Below, piece after piece: positions 18,592 through 27,901 of a stretch of DNA of 64,000 nt; the stretch's first letter is position 1; every line of letters starts with the position of its first letter. Position numbers and translations under genes: made by a program. The stretch is taken from contig NZ_LWHQ01000034.1 of NCBI RefSeq assembly GCF_001653715.1, positions 1-64,000 on the forward strand. Reading direction: 5' to 3'. The stretch comes from Methylobacterium platani (GTDB lineage Bacteria; Pseudomonadota; Alphaproteobacteria; Rhizobiales; Beijerinckiaceae). Under the pieces are notes generated by a model that worked only from the letters and a program-made list of their open reading frames with translations, was not told the DNA's origin and searched no databases.

Positions 18592-20937
18592 ATGGATTTC
18601 CACCGCCGCTTCACCGTGCTGATGTGCACGCCGGCCTTCGACCCGGACGACCTGGAGGGCGCGCGCGTCAACCAGATCGTGGCGGCGGTCGAGCATCGCG
18701 GCTTCGAGGTGGTGCGGGCGCGGCGGGTCGAGGACGCGGCGATCGCGGTGCAGACCGACGCGGCGGTCGGCTGCCTCGTCGTCGACTGGGGCAAGCGCGG
18801 CCTCGACGGCAAGGCGGCGGCGCTCATCGACATGATGCGCAAGCGCGGCCTCGAGATGCCGATCGTCATCATGGTCCGGCGCAAGCGGCTCGAGGACATC
18901 CCCGTAGAGCTCCTCGACTTCATCGACGGCTACATCTTCCTCGCCGAGGAAACCCCCGAATTCATCGCCCGCGGCCTCGTCAGCCGCGTGACCCAGTACG
19001 CCGAGACCCTCAAGACCCCGTTCTTCGGGGCCCTCGTCGACTACGCCGAGAAGGGCAACCAGCTCTGGACCTGCCCGGGCCACAACGGCGGCATCTTCTA
19101 CAACCGCTCGCCGATCGGCCGCATCTTCGTCGAGCATCTCGGCGAGGCGATCTTTCGCGACGACCTCGACAACTCGGTCCTCGACCTCGGCGACCTCCTG
19201 ACCCACGAAGGACCCGCGCTCAAGGCGCAGAAGGAGGCGGCCCAGATCTTCGGGGCCGAAAAAACCTACTTCGTGCTCAACGGCACCTCGGCCTCGAACA
19301 AGATCGTGCTGTCCTCGCTGGTGGCCGAGGACGACCTGGTGCTGTTCGACCGCAACAACCACAAGGCGGCGCATCACGGCGCGCTGTTCCTCGGCGGCGG
19401 CATCCCGATCTTCCTCGAGACCGACCGCAACGCCTACGGGCTGATCGGCCCGATCTTCCACGAGGCGCTGGACGAAGCCAAGATCCGCCAGAAGATCCGC
19501 GACAACCCGCTCGTCAAGGACAAGGAGGCCTGGCGCCGCGAGCGCCCGTTCCGCGTCGCGGTCATCGAGCAATGCACCTATGACGGCACGATCTACGACG
19601 CCCGCGAGATCGTCGCCAGGATCGGCCACCTGTGCGACTACATCCTGTTCGACGAGGCCTGGGCGGGCTTCATGAAGTTCCATCCGCTGTTCCAGGGCCG
19701 CTACGCCATGGGGCTGACCGGGCTCGACGAGACCTCGCCCGGCATCATCGCCACGCAATCGACCCACAAGCAGCTCGCGAGCTTCTCCCAGGCCTCGCAG
19801 ATCCACACCAAGGACGGCCATATCCGCGGCCAGACCCGGCGGGTGGAGCACCGGCGCCTGAACGAGAGCTTCCTCGTCCACGCCTCGACCTCGCCGTTCT
19901 ACCCCCTCTTCGCCTCCCTCGACGTCGGCGCCCAGATGATGAAGGGGCGCTCGGGCATGATCCTGTGGGACGACACGATCCGCCTCGGCATCGAGTGGCG
20001 CAAGAAGGTGCGGGCGATCCGCAAGGAGTTCGAGGAGAACGAGCGCGACCCGAAGCGCCGCTGGTTCTTCGATCCCTTCGTGCCCGACATGGCGACGGGT
20101 GCGGGCGGCGCCGAGGTGCCGTGGGAGAGCCTGCCGACCGACGAGCTCGCCTCCGACCCGCGCCACTGGGAGCTGAAGCCCGGGGCCGGCTGGCACGGCT
20201 TCACCCACGTCGCGCCGGGCTACGCCATCACCGACCCGAACAAGCTCACGGTGCTGACGCCCGGCTTCGACCGGAAGACCGGCGAGTACACCGAGCACGG
20301 GGTCCCGGCCCCGATCGTCGCCCAGTACCTGCGCGAGAACCGCATCGTCCCGGAGAAGAACGACCTCAACTCGCTGCTCTTCCTCCTGACGCCGGGCGTC
20401 GAATCCTCGAAGGCCGGCACGCTGATCTCGGGGCTCGTCGCCTTCAAGCGCCTGCACGACGACAACGTGCTGCTCGAAGAGGCGATGCCCGAGTTCGTCC
20501 GACGCCGGCCGCAGCGCTACGGCGGCGTGCGCCTGCGCGACCTCTGCGCCGATTACCACACCTTCCACCGGCAGGCCGGCACCTCGGGCCTCCAGCGCAA
20601 GCAGTTCATGCCCGAGCACCTGCCCGAGATGGTGATGCCGCCGAAGGCCGCGGCCCAGATGCTCACGCGCAACAACGTCGACTTCGTGCCGATCGCCGAG
20701 GCCGAGGGGCGCATCGCCACGACGCTGATGCTGGTCTATCCGCCCGGCATCGGCACGGTGCTGCCGGGCGAGCGGCTCGACGAGCGGGCGAAACCCATGC
20801 TCGACTACTTCAAGATGTTCGAGGCCGCCGCCAACCTGTTCCCGGGCTTCGAGGCCGAGATCCAGGGCGTCTACCGCCAGGTCGAGCCGGACGGGCGCAT
20901 CCGCTTCTACACCTACGTGCTGCGGGAGGGCCGCTGA
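18592..20937 (+). CDS. Orn/Lys/Arg decarboxylase, PLP-dependent
   Basis: A 781-aa fold-type I basic amino-acid decarboxylase. Residues 1-130 form the N-terminal wing (receiver-like) domain. The PLP-binding core has FVLNGTSASNKIV and the Schiff-base Lys in STHKQLASFSQ (near residue 393). The long C-terminal domain ends with FEAEIQGVYR. Length and N-terminal wing fit the decameric acid-type arginine, lysine or ornithine decarboxylases. The substrate is not decided by what can be seen. Products would be agmatine, cadaverine or putrescine. The stop codon overlaps the start of a GNAT acetyltransferase by one base (TGATG), so the pair is probably coupled. Confidence 0.9.
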   Translation: MDFHRRFTVLMCTPAFDPDDLEGARVNQIVAAVEHRGFEVVRARRVEDAAIAVQTDAAVGCLVVDWGKRGLDGKAAALIDMMRKRGLEMPIVIMVRRKRLEDIPVELLDFIDGYIFLAEETPEFIARGLVSRVTQYAETLKTPFFGALVDYAEKGNQLWTCPGHNGGIFYNRSPIGRIFVEHLGEAIFRDDLDNSVLDLGDLLTHEGPALKAQKEAAQIFGAEKTYFVLNGTSASNKIVLSSLVAEDDLVLFDRNNHKAAHHGALFLGGGIPIFLETDRNAYGLIGPIFHEALDEAKIRQKIRDNPLVKDKEAWRRERPFRVAVIEQCTYDGTIYDAREIVARIGHLCDYILFDEAWAGFMKFHPLFQGRYAMGLTGLDETSPGIIATQSTHKQLASFSQASQIHTKDGHIRGQTRRVEHRRLNESFLVHASTSPFYPLFASLDVGAQMMKGRSGMILWDDTIRLGIEWRKKVRAIRKEFEENERDPKRRWFFDPFVPDMATGAGGAEVPWESLPTDELASDPRHWELKPGAGWHGFTHVAPGYAITDPNKLTVLTPGFDRKTGEYTEHGVPAPIVAQYLRENRIVPEKNDLNSLLFLLTPGVESSKAGTLISGLVAFKRLHDDNVLLEEAMPEFVRRRPQRYGGVRLRDLCADYHTFHRQAGTSGLQRKQFMPEHLPEMVMPPKAAAQMLTRNNVDFVPIAEAEGRIATTLMLVYPPGIGTVLPGERLDERAKPMLDYFKMFEAAANLFPGFEAEIQGVYRQVEPDGRIRFYTYVLREGR

Positions 20938-21542
20938 TGGACCCGGTCGCGGGCCAGCCCGGGATCGTGATCCGGCCGTCGACCGACGCGGACGTCTCGG
21001 CGATGATCGAGATCTACGAGCATCACATCCGCCACGGCATCGGCGATACCGGCGACTTCGAGGAGGACCGGCTCCGGCCGGACGACCTCAAGCGCCGGCG
21101 CAAGAACATGCGCTCGAAGCGCCTGCCCCACCTCGTGGCCGAGCGCCACGGGATGGTGGCGGGCTACGCCTACGCGGTGCCGTTCCGCAAGCGGCCGGCC
21201 TACCGCTACACCCTCAAGCACTCGATCTACGTCCATGCCGGCCACCTGCATGCCGGCATCGGCCGGCGCCTGCTGCCGGCCCTGATCGAGGCCTGCGCGG
21301 CCGGCGGCTACCGCCAGATGATCGGCTACATCGACGCCGAGAACGAGGCGTCGTTGCGCCTGCACGAGGCCTGCGGCTTCGCCCGTGTCGGCCACCTGCC
21401 GGCGGTGGCCTACCGCCACGGCCGCTGGGCCGACAGCGTGATGGTGCAGTGCCCGCTGGGCACCGGCTCGTCGGACCAGCCCTCGACCTGGCGGCAGGAG
21501 GCGGTGGCGCGGGAGGCGCAGGCGGTGGTGCCGGTGGGGTGA
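20937..21542 (+). CDS. GNAT N-acetyltransferase (phosphinothricin-acetyltransferase-like)
   Basis: A 201-aa GNAT protein. It has the PAT-type N terminus (IVIRPSTDADVSAMIEIYEHHIRHG), GYAYAVPFRKRPAYRYT, the acetyl-CoA loop HAGIGRRLLPALIEAC and the family sequence IDAENEASLRLHEACGF. PAT/MddA-like enzymes acetylate methionine analogues or phosphinothricin. The first base of its ATG is the last base of the decarboxylase stop codon, so an amine or amino acid made by that enzyme is a plausible substrate, which would be an unusual use of this family. The final 25 residues (GSSDQPSTWRQEA and onward) extend past the family core and look disordered. Confidence 0.85.
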   Translation: MDPVAGQPGIVIRPSTDADVSAMIEIYEHHIRHGIGDTGDFEEDRLRPDDLKRRRKNMRSKRLPHLVAERHGMVAGYAYAVPFRKRPAYRYTLKHSIYVHAGHLHAGIGRRLLPALIEACAAGGYRQMIGYIDAENEASLRLHEACGFARVGHLPAVAYRHGRWADSVMVQCPLGTGSSDQPSTWRQEAVAREAQAVVPVG

Positions 21543-21631
21543 GGAGTTTGCCCCCCGCACCCGGTACCCCCTCGGCGTTCCCTCGGCTTCACGCCCTCGA
21601 CAGAACTGCCTGAGGAAAGAAGGAGAGCGGG

Positions 21632-21848
21632 AAACCTCCTCTCCCCGCGGGCGGGGAGAGGGTCACGGCCCCCTCGTCGGGGCCGTGATGAGCGCAGGCG
21701 CAGCCGGAGCGAGGGTGAGGGGGTGTCTCCGGATGAGGCTCCTCCGGAAACTCCCCCTCACCCTCGCGGCGAACCTGCGGTTCTCTGCTCCCTGAGCCCC
21801 TTCGGAGCTCAGGCCTCTCCCCGCCCGCGGGGAGAGGAGATTTCCCGC
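21632..21848. repeat. Palindrome-bounded intergenic element (GC-rich hairpin ends)
   Basis: Each end is a hairpin: 10-bp arms CCTCTCCCCG/CGGGGAGAGG at 21638-21661 and again at 21814-21837. The two ends are also inverted repeats of each other, extending to about 33 bp. Inside are further palindromes, a GAGGGTGAGGGGG/CCCCCTCACCCTC pair and a GTCACGGCCCC/GGGGCCGTGA pair. No ORF is evident. It fills most of the 331-bp gap between the GNAT gene and the oxalate decarboxylase gene. The design matches two elements at 31.7 and 35.7 kb although the internal sequence differs. Confidence 0.75.
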
Positions 21849-21873
21849 GCCTCTTTTTTAGCGCGACGCCGCC

Positions 21874-23103
21874 TCACCCCGGCACCACCGGCGTCTTACC
21901 CGCCGGCAGGCCGGCGAGCACGGACTCGTCGATGTTCAGATGCGCCCGCACCAGGGCATGCGGGGTCAGTTTCATCCACTGGTTCAGCGACACGTCGGCG
22001 TAGACCGGGCTGCGGAACAGCTCGAGGAAGCGCAACGGCGCAGGGCCGGTATTCTCGATGTAGTGCCCCATGGCGAAGGGCACGTAGCCGACGTCGCCGG
22101 CCTGGTAGTCGAAGGTGCGGGCCTTCGATTCCGAGCCGAACACCGTCATGCGGCCCTGGCCCGAGAGGTAGTACTGCCACTCGTCGCCGTTCGGATGCCA
22201 GTGCAGCTCGCGCATCCCCCCGGGCTCCAGCTCGACGAGGGCCGCCGCGATGGTCTTCGAGGCCGGGAAGATCCTGGAATCGGTGATGCGGACGCTGCCG
22301 CTCTTCGTCCGGATCGGCTCCTGCGCCAGCATCCGGTGGCTGAAGCTCTCGGGGATCGGGCCGGCGCCGCCGGTCCTGTCGCCGGCGAGCGGGCCCGGCA
22401 TCGGCGCCGGGAAGATGTACTTCTCCGTGGACGGCAGACCGGCCACGGCGGATTCCGGCACGCCGAAATTCTTCGCCAGCACGTCGCGCGGGGTGTGGGC
22501 GAGCCAGTCGGTGATCAGGAAGGTCGAGTCCTCGGAGAAGTGGCCGTCGTCGAAGACGAGCAGGAACTCGCAGCCGTCGACGTCGCTCTCCAAGCCCTGG
22601 ATCGAGTGCGGGATGCCGGAGGGGAAATACCACAGGTCGCCCTCGCCCACGTCGTCGACGAAGGTGCGGCCGTCCTGGTCGACGGCGGTGATGCGGGCGC
22701 GGCCCTTCAGCATGTAGGACCACTCGGCCTCCTTGTGCCAGTGCATCTCGCGCGCGACGCCGGCCTTGAGGCGCATGTTGACGCCGGCCATCGCGGTCGA
22801 GACCGGCAATTCGCGGGTCGTGGTCTGGCGCGCCCAGCCGCCTTCCTCCAGCCGCATGTGGCTGTCGGTGAACGACCATTTCAGGTTCGGCATCGTGCCG
22901 CGGTCGGTCTTCGGCGGGCGGGTGGTGAACGGCTCCTCGGCCTGGCGGGCCGGGTTGGTCGGGCCGAGGATGTCGGCCCCGTCCTTGCCGCGGACCGGCG
23001 CCGGTCCGGCGGGCGTCGGGGACTGGGCCTGCACGCCGGCGGCGGTGCCGACGAGGCCGGCCGCGGCGGCGGCCAGGGTATGACGGCGGGAGATGAGCGT
23101 CAC
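21874..23103 (-). CDS. oxdC: Bicupin oxalate decarboxylase, exported
   Basis: A 409-aa bicupin that converts oxalate to formate and CO2 using manganese. Each cupin has its metal motif: [14 protein letters not shown] in the first and [15 protein letters not shown] in the second. The lid segment in the first domain reads SEDST, close to the SENST lid of true oxalate decarboxylases, which argues against oxalate oxidase. The N terminus [12 protein letters not shown] looks like a twin-arginine signal, so the enzyme probably acts in the periplasm. The GTG at 23103 (MTLISRR) is preferred to a TTG at 23130 because it begins at the signal peptide. The product formate would feed methylotrophic formate oxidation. 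Confidence 0.9.
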   Translation of the reverse strand: MTLISRRHTLAAAAAGLVGTAAGVQAQSPTPAGPAPVRGKDGADILGPTNPARQAEEPFTTRPPKTDRGTMPNLKWSFTDSHMRLEEGGWARQTTTRELPVSTAMAGVNMRLKAGVAREMHWHKEAEWSYMLKGRARITAVDQDGRTFVDDVGEGDLWYFPSGIPHSIQGLESDVDGCEFLLVFDDGHFSEDSTFLITDWLAHTPRDVLAKNFGVPESAVAGLPSTEKYIFPAPMPGPLAGDRTGGAGPIPESFSHRMLAQEPIRTKSGSVRITDSRIFPASKTIAAALVELEPGGMRELHWHPNGDEWQYYLSGQGRMTVFGSESKARTFDYQAGDVGYVPFAMGHYIENTGPAPLRFLELFRSPVYADVSLNQWMKLTPHALVRAHLNIDESVLAGLPAGKTPVVPG

Positions 23104-23309
23104 GGGCGGTCTCGACCTCTGTGGCGGCAAGGTCTGACGACCCCGCCTCGGCGCCCGACAATGCCCCGCCCGGCGGCAGGTTCCGCTCGGTCAGCGGCGC
23201 GCCGCCGCGCCCTCGCGAAAGGGTGATCGCCTCGCCCGTCCTGACAGGCTGCCGGACTCGTTCTAGGCTTGGCGCGAGAGAGCGCCGCACGAGCGCCGGG
23301 AGGATGACC

Positions 23310-24488
23310 ATGGGCGAGGACCTGAGGGACGCGGCCGACGCGATCCTGCGACGCGGGGTCGGCGAAGCCCCTCGCCTGCCGGGCGTCGTCGCCATGGCGA
23401 CCGACCGGGAGCGCACGCTCTATGCCGGTGCCGCCGGGGAGCGGAGTGCGGGAGCGCCGATGACCACCGACACGGTGATGGCGATCTTCTCGACCACCAA
23501 GGCGATCACCGCCACCGCGGTGCTGCAGCTCGCCGAGGAGGGCCGGCTCGACCTCGACGCCCCGGCGGCCGGCTACGTCCCGGCCCTCGACGAGATCCGG
23601 GTGCTCGAGGGATTCGCCGAGGACGGCAGCCCCCGCCTGCGCCCGCCGGCGCGGCCGATCACCACCCGGATGCTGCTGCTGCACACCGCCGGCTTCGGCT
23701 ACGACATCTTCAACGAGGCCTATGCCCGCCTGCTGCGCGCGACCAAACGGCCGAGCGTGACCAGCGGCACCCGCGCCTCGCTGATGACGCCGCTGCTGTT
23801 CGATCCCGGCGAGTCGTGGGAATACGGCAGCAACATCGACTGGGCCGGTCAGGTGGTCGAGGCGGTGACGGGGCAGCGCCTCGGCGCCGTGATGCGGGAG
23901 CGCATCTTCGCGCCCCTCGGCATGGACTCGACCGGCTTCGCCCTGACCGCCGCCATGCGCGGCCGCCTCGCGCGGATGCACCAGCGCGGCGAGGACGGCG
24001 CGCCGACGATCCTCGACGGCTTCGAGCTGCCGCAGGAGCCGGAGATCGAGATGGGCGGTCACGGGCTCTACTCCACCGCCGAGGATTACCTGCGCTTCAT
24101 CCGGCTCTGGCTCGCCGACGGCGCCGGGCCGCACGGGCCGGTGCTGCGGCCCGAGACCGTCGCGATGGCGGCGACGAACGGGCTCGGCCCCGCTCTCAAG
24201 GTCCGCGCCCTGCCCGGGGTGAAGCGCCACCTCTCGCACGATGCCGAGTTCTTCCCCGGGATGCCGAAATCCTGGGGCCTGAGCTTCATGATCAACGACG
24301 AGGCGGCGCCGACCGGCCGCTCCGCCGGCTCGCTCGCCTGGGCGGGGCTCGCCAACCTCTACTTCTGGATCGACCGGAATGCGGGCATCGGCGGGTTCTG
24401 GGGCACGCAGCTCTTCCCCTTCGCCGACCCGGCCTCCCTGGGCAACGCCCTCGCCTTCGAGACGGCGGTCTACCGCAGCCTGGCCTGA
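23310..24488 (+). CDS. Serine hydrolase of beta-lactamase fold (EstB/class C-like)
   Basis: A 392-aa serine beta-lactamase-like hydrolase. The nucleophile motif Ser-x-x-Lys is STTK near residue 61, the Tyr-x-Asn-like element is YGSN, and the C-terminal region has FWGTQLFPF in the position of the third motif. Such proteins are often esterases (EstB, 1,4-butanediol diacrylate esterase) and only sometimes beta-lactamases. There is no signal peptide, so antibiotic resistance is unlikely. The ATG at 23310 is chosen because GGGAGG ends 6 nt upstream, while the ATG at 23304 directly abuts it. It is divergent from oxdC and isolated from other catabolic genes. Confidence 0.85.
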   Translation: MGEDLRDAADAILRRGVGEAPRLPGVVAMATDRERTLYAGAAGERSAGAPMTTDTVMAIFSTTKAITATAVLQLAEEGRLDLDAPAAGYVPALDEIRVLEGFAEDGSPRLRPPARPITTRMLLLHTAGFGYDIFNEAYARLLRATKRPSVTSGTRASLMTPLLFDPGESWEYGSNIDWAGQVVEAVTGQRLGAVMRERIFAPLGMDSTGFALTAAMRGRLARMHQRGEDGAPTILDGFELPQEPEIEMGGHGLYSTAEDYLRFIRLWLADGAGPHGPVLRPETVAMAATNGLGPALKVRALPGVKRHLSHDAEFFPGMPKSWGLSFMINDEAAPTGRSAGSLAWAGLANLYFWIDRNAGIGGFWGTQLFPFADPASLGNALAFETAVYRSLA

Positions 24489-24584
24489 CCGGAGGATTGC
24501 CGGTCCGCGCGGGGGCCCGGGGCGACACCGGAACCGGCCCTCGCGCGTTGGCGCGACGACGCTCCCGCCGCAACGAGGCCCCGC

Positions 24585-25262
24585 ATGCCCCTCCCCCCTC
24601 TGCTCGACCGCGCCGACGCCGTGGTGTTCGATGCCTACGGCACCCTGCTCGACGTCCACTCCGCCGTACAGCGCCATGCCGGCGCGGTCGGGCCGGAGGC
24701 GCAGGCGCTGTCCGAGACCTGGCGGCAGAAGCAGCTCGAATATTCCTGGGTCCTGGCCCTGTGCGGCCGCTACGCGCCGTTCTGGACCCTGACCGAGCGC
24801 GCCCTCGACCATGCGCTGGCCAGGCACCCGCGGGTGGACCGCGCGGTGCGGGCGGACCTGATCGCGGCCTACCGGGCCCTCGACGCCTACCCGGAGGTGC
24901 CCGCCACCCTGGAGCACCTGCGCCGGGCCGGCCTGAAGACCGCGATCCTGTCGAACGGCGATCCCGCGATGCTGGACGCGGCGGTGACGGCGGCGGACCT
25001 CGGCGGCCGGCTCGACGCGGTGCTGTCGGTCGAGCCCGCCGGCACCTTCAAGACCGCGCCCGCCGCCTACGACCTGGCACCGAAGGCCCTCGGCGTGTCG
25101 CGGGAGCGGATCGTGTTCCTGTCCTCGAACCGCTGGGACATCGCCGGGGCGGCGGCCTACGGCTTCGCCCCGGTCTGGGTCAACCGGACGGATCAGCCCG
25201 ACGAGTACCCGGACTTGGCGCCGGTCCGGGTGATCCGGTCCCTCGACGGGCTGCTCGCCTGA
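24585..25262 (+). CDS. (S)-2-haloacid dehalogenase, type II (HAD superfamily)
   Basis: A 225-aa HAD enzyme matching type II L-2-haloacid dehalogenase. The nucleophile Asp is in FDAYGTLLDV. The substrate Arg is in KQLEYSWVLALCGRY, Ser in ILSNGDP and Lys in FKTAPAAY. The late motif SSNRWDIAGA supplies the Ser, Asn and Asp that distinguish dehalogenases from phosphatases. It would turn (S)-2-haloalkanoates into (R)-2-hydroxyalkanoates in the cytoplasm. It ends exactly one base before the convergent MHS-type transporter gene ends, a pairing that recalls known dehalogenase/haloacid permease loci. Confidence 0.9.
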   Translation: MPLPPLLDRADAVVFDAYGTLLDVHSAVQRHAGAVGPEAQALSETWRQKQLEYSWVLALCGRYAPFWTLTERALDHALARHPRVDRAVRADLIAAYRALDAYPEVPATLEHLRRAGLKTAILSNGDPAMLDAAVTAADLGGRLDAVLSVEPAGTFKTAPAAYDLAPKALGVSRERIVFLSSNRWDIAGAAAYGFAPVWVNRTDQPDEYPDLAPVRVIRSLDGLLA

Positions 25263-26582
25263 TCACTCTCCGGCGACCGGGCGGGCGGTGTTCGGGACAC
25301 CGGCGGCGGCGGGCGCGCCGCGCCGGTAGATCAGCAGGGTGGCGACGAGGCCGCAGGCCCCCGCGAAGGCCATCCACAGGCCCGGCGCCGCCTTGTTGTC
25401 GAGCCTCTCGATCAGCCAGGTCGAGACGACCGGGGTGAAGCCGCCGAAGATCGCGGTGGCGAGCGAGTAGGCGAGCGAGAAACCTGTGGTGCGAACGTTG
25501 GCCGGGACGATCTCGGTCAGCGCCACCACCATCGCACCGTTGTAGCTGCCGTACAGGAAGGACAGCCACAGCAGCGTGAGCAGCATGTTGGTGAACGAGA
25601 TGTTCGACGTCAGCCAGGCCAGGGCCGGATAGGCGGTCAGCAGCGTCAGGGCCGAGAAGGCCAGCAGGATCGGCTTGCGGCCGATCCTGTCCGAGAGCGC
25701 TCCCATCGCCGGCAGCCAGAACAGGTTCGACAACGCGGTGCAGAAGGTGACGATCAGGCTGTCGGTCTCGGACAGCTTCAGCACGTTCTTGCCGAAGGTC
25801 GGGGTGTAGACCGTGATGGTGTAGAACGACACCGTGGTCATCACCACCAGCAGCATGCCGAGCAGCACAATCTTCCAGTTCTGGCCGAGGGACTTGAACA
25901 CCTCGGGCAGCGACGGGCGCTGCTTGCGGTGCAGGAATTCCTGGGTCTCCTCCAGCGAGCGCCGGATGTAGAACAGGAACGGCACGATCATGCAGCCGAT
26001 GAAGAACGGGATGCGCCAGCCCCAATCCGACATCTGGGCCGGCATCAGGGTGCGGCTCAGGCCGAAGCCGATCAGTGCCGCCACCATCACGGCGACCTGC
26101 TGGCTGCCGGATTGCCAGGAGACGTAGAAGCCCTTGCGGCCCGGCGTCGCCATCTCGGCGAGATAGACCGATACGCCGCCGAGCTCGACGCCGGCCGAGA
26201 AGCCCTGCAGCAGCCGGCCGATCAGCACCAGGAACGGCGCCGCGAGGCCGATACTCTGGTAGGACGGCACGAAGGCGATCAGCACCGTGCCGGCCGCCAT
26301 GATGCCGAGCGTCACGATCAGGCCGCGGCGCCGGCCGATGCGGTCGACATAGGCGCCGAGGAAGATCGCCCCGAGGGGCCGCATCAGGAAGCCCGCCCCG
26401 AACGCCATGAAGGTGAACATCAGCGAGGCGAACTCGTTCTCGGCCGGGAAGAACGCCTTCGAGATGTGGCTCGCGTAGATGCCGAACAGGAAGAAGTCGA
26501 ACATCTCCAGGAAGTTGCCGCTCGTGACGCGCAACACCGTGGCGACCTTCGACCCCTGCGGACCGTGGACCGGACCTGCCAT
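25263..26582 (-). CDS. MHS-family MFS transporter (citrate/organic-acid:H+ symporter-like)
   Basis: A 439-aa major facilitator of the metabolite:H+ symporter family, with about 12 helices. Family signs are the N-terminal [16 protein letters not shown], the helix 2-3 loop [14 protein letters not shown], and [16 protein letters not shown] in helix 5. The family imports citrate, tricarballylate, 2-oxoglutarate, proline/betaine and, in Burkholderia, haloacetates. The ATG at 26582 has GGGAGG 7 nt upstream. The gene stops at the base next to the stop codon of the convergent haloacid dehalogenase. A haloacid or other short organic acid is therefore a reasonable but unproven substrate. Confidence 0.88.
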   Translation of the reverse strand: MAGPVHGPQGSKVATVLRVTSGNFLEMFDFFLFGIYASHISKAFFPAENEFASLMFTFMAFGAGFLMRPLGAIFLGAYVDRIGRRRGLIVTLGIMAAGTVLIAFVPSYQSIGLAAPFLVLIGRLLQGFSAGVELGGVSVYLAEMATPGRKGFYVSWQSGSQQVAVMVAALIGFGLSRTLMPAQMSDWGWRIPFFIGCMIVPFLFYIRRSLEETQEFLHRKQRPSLPEVFKSLGQNWKIVLLGMLLVVMTTVSFYTITVYTPTFGKNVLKLSETDSLIVTFCTALSNLFWLPAMGALSDRIGRKPILLAFSALTLLTAYPALAWLTSNISFTNMLLTLLWLSFLYGSYNGAMVVALTEIVPANVRTTGFSLAYSLATAIFGGFTPVVSTWLIERLDNKAAPGLWMAFAGACGLVATLLIYRRGAPAAAGVPNTARPVAGE

Positions 26583-26900
26583 GCTGGATTCCTCCCGACG
26601 CGGGCTCCCTCGACTGTGCCCTCTCTACCGCCTTCGCCGACACGTTTGATAGGGAAATCTCATCCCGCGGAACCGGCGGAAATCGTGCGGGGGCCGAGTT
26701 GCCGATCGCGGTCTCCGGCGGCCTTGCCGGACTCGGCCGGGCATCCGCCCCGACCGGCCCCGCTAACTCCCGATTCACGACAAGGGAGAATCCGACCGAT
26801 CGGATTCACCACCTCTTCACGCCGTCCGGGCCTGATGGGTCCCACACAACAGGTCTCGCGCCGCCCCTCGGGGCCGGCACAAGCGGGCGAGGACGGCATC
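26583..26900. other. Intergenic region upstream of MHS transporter and a small membrane ORF
   Basis: 318 bp with no gene seen. It should carry the promoter of the minus-strand transporter and of the plus-strand small ORF. The only structure noticed is the 20-bp inverted repeat at 26788-26807, listed separately. Confidence 0.5.
26788..26807. promoter_or_regulatory. 20-bp inverted repeat, possible operator
   Basis: Perfect 8-bp arms GAATCCGA and TCGGATTC are separated by CCGA. It lies about 94 bp upstream of the small ORF at 26901 and about 205 bp upstream of the transporter start. Size and symmetry fit a dimeric regulator site; no regulator gene is adjacent. Confidence 0.35.
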
Positions 26901-27095
26901 ATGCGACAGGGTTGGACGGCCGGAGCGGCGGCGCGCACCAGGGCGCCGCTGCTCCGGCAGGAGAAGAACGCGCATCAGCGCTACCTCGCGGCTCCGGGCT
27001 ACCATCCGGGGGCGCTGGTGATCGCGGCTGTCGGCCCGGCGCTCGGGGCCGCGATCGTCGCGGCCATCGCGCTCGGGTTGCACGTGGCGATGTGA
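26901..27095 (+). CDS. Small single-span membrane protein
   Basis: A possible 64-aa protein with a basic N-terminal half (RTRAPLLRQEKNAHQRYL) and one C-terminal hydrophobic helix of about 22 residues (ALVIAAVGPALGAAIVAAIALG). The ATG has GAGG about 9 nt upstream. The frame continues far upstream but without a better start. No family was recognised. It could be a small membrane protein of the type common in Methylobacterium genomes, or a chance ORF in GC-rich DNA. Confidence 0.45.
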   Translation: MRQGWTAGAAARTRAPLLRQEKNAHQRYLAAPGYHPGALVIAAVGPALGAAIVAAIALGLHVAM

Positions 27096-27108
27096 CGGGC
27101 GCGGAGGG

Positions 27109-27615
27109 TCAGCGGGGCGGGAACAGCAGCAACATCAGGAACACCCGTTTGGATGCGCCATTGGCGGAGTCGAGCCGATCGACCGCGGATCGCGCCGTGC
27201 TGATATACACTTCGACTTCAGCCGGTGCGATGCGATACCCGGGGTCGTAATCCGCCAGCATGCGCTGCTCCTTCAGGGTAATGAATGCCTCCGAGTAACC
27301 AACGAGAAACGGGTCCCATCCCTCGGTCGGACGGTACTTCTGAAATTTGGTCGATGGCTTCTGCTTAATGATTTCCTGACAGAGAGCTTTCATCTTTGCG
27401 TGATCGACCGACCGATAGACCAGGCCGTAAGCGGCCGATTCCCGGTCGGCCTTGCCCGAGAACGCATCGGCAGCGGCGATGAGGCCGGCATGGAAGACGG
27501 CGTAGTAGGCTGCAGAGACCGCACGGCGCAGGTCGGTCGGGCGAGGCCGGTCGATACCATCGGTCGCTTCGGCCAAGCGCTCCGCCTGCTCAAGCAGATG
27601 CGCGATATCGAGCAC
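27109..27615 (-). CDS. HEPN-domain protein, putative RNase toxin
   Basis: A 168-aa all-alpha protein with HEPN-like features: the helix PTDLRRAVSAAYYAVFHAGL typical of the fold, and a later helix with Arg and His in YRSVDHAKMK. The usual HEPN active site is R-x4-6-H; here the spacing looks like R-x3-H, so catalysis is not assured. Its start overlaps the preceding gene (27590-27901) by 26 bp, so the pair is co-expressed, upstream gene first. This order and overlap are typical of toxin-antitoxin or abortive-infection modules, but the partner is not a recognisable MNT nucleotidyltransferase. Both genes are visibly lower in GC than the neighbours, suggesting horizontal transfer. Confidence 0.7.
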   Translation of the reverse strand: MLDIAHLLEQAERLAEATDGIDRPRPTDLRRAVSAAYYAVFHAGLIAAADAFSGKADRESAAYGLVYRSVDHAKMKALCQEIIKQKPSTKFQKYRPTEGWDPFLVGYSEAFITLKEQRMLADYDPGYRIAPAEVEVYISTARSAVDRLDSANGASKRVFLMLLLFPPR

Positions 27616-27901
27616 TGTTCAGCTCCGATTCGTCTTCCAACCTCGCGAAGCTGACGAGCGGCGATCTCGTATCGCCGGATTGAGCTAATACCTGCCTGAT
27701 ACTGACCATGATATCGATGAACGCTCCGCCGTCGATCCCGGCGAGTTCGTCACCCGGAAACATAACGACGATTTTGATGGCGTCTTCTCCGTCGAAAGTG
27801 GTGGTGTCCTGAAGCCATGTATGCACCGGGATGCGGTCGCCGACGATTCGCCGAGTCGCCTGTCGCACAAGCTCGGCCGTTTCGCTGCGCGAGAGCTCCA
27901 T
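27590..27901 (-). CDS. Hypothetical partner of HEPN protein (possible antitoxin)
   Basis: A 103-aa acidic protein of unknown family. Visible features are an N-terminal helix (LSRSETAELVRQATRRIVG), a central DTTTFDGEDAIKIVVMFPGDEL strand pair and a helical C-terminal part with SFARLEDESE. No helix-turn-helix and no MNT motif (G-S-x10-D-x-D) is seen. I have the impression that proteins with a similar 'FDGEDAI-I-VV-P' core precede HEPN genes in rhizobia, but cannot verify it here. The ATG at 27901 has GAAGG about 9 nt upstream; GTG 27949 is a longer alternative. It overlaps the HEPN gene by 26 bp. An antitoxin role is inferred from order, size and overlap. Confidence 0.62.
   Translation of the reverse strand: MELSRSETAELVRQATRRIVGDRIPVHTWLQDTTTFDGEDAIKIVVMFPGDELAGIDGGAFIDIMVSIRQVLAQSGDTRSPLVSFARLEDESELNSARYRASA

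Noticed and set aside
23310-24488. Beta-lactamase resistance gene
   Set aside because: It has the serine hydrolase motifs but no signal peptide, and the family is mostly esterases.
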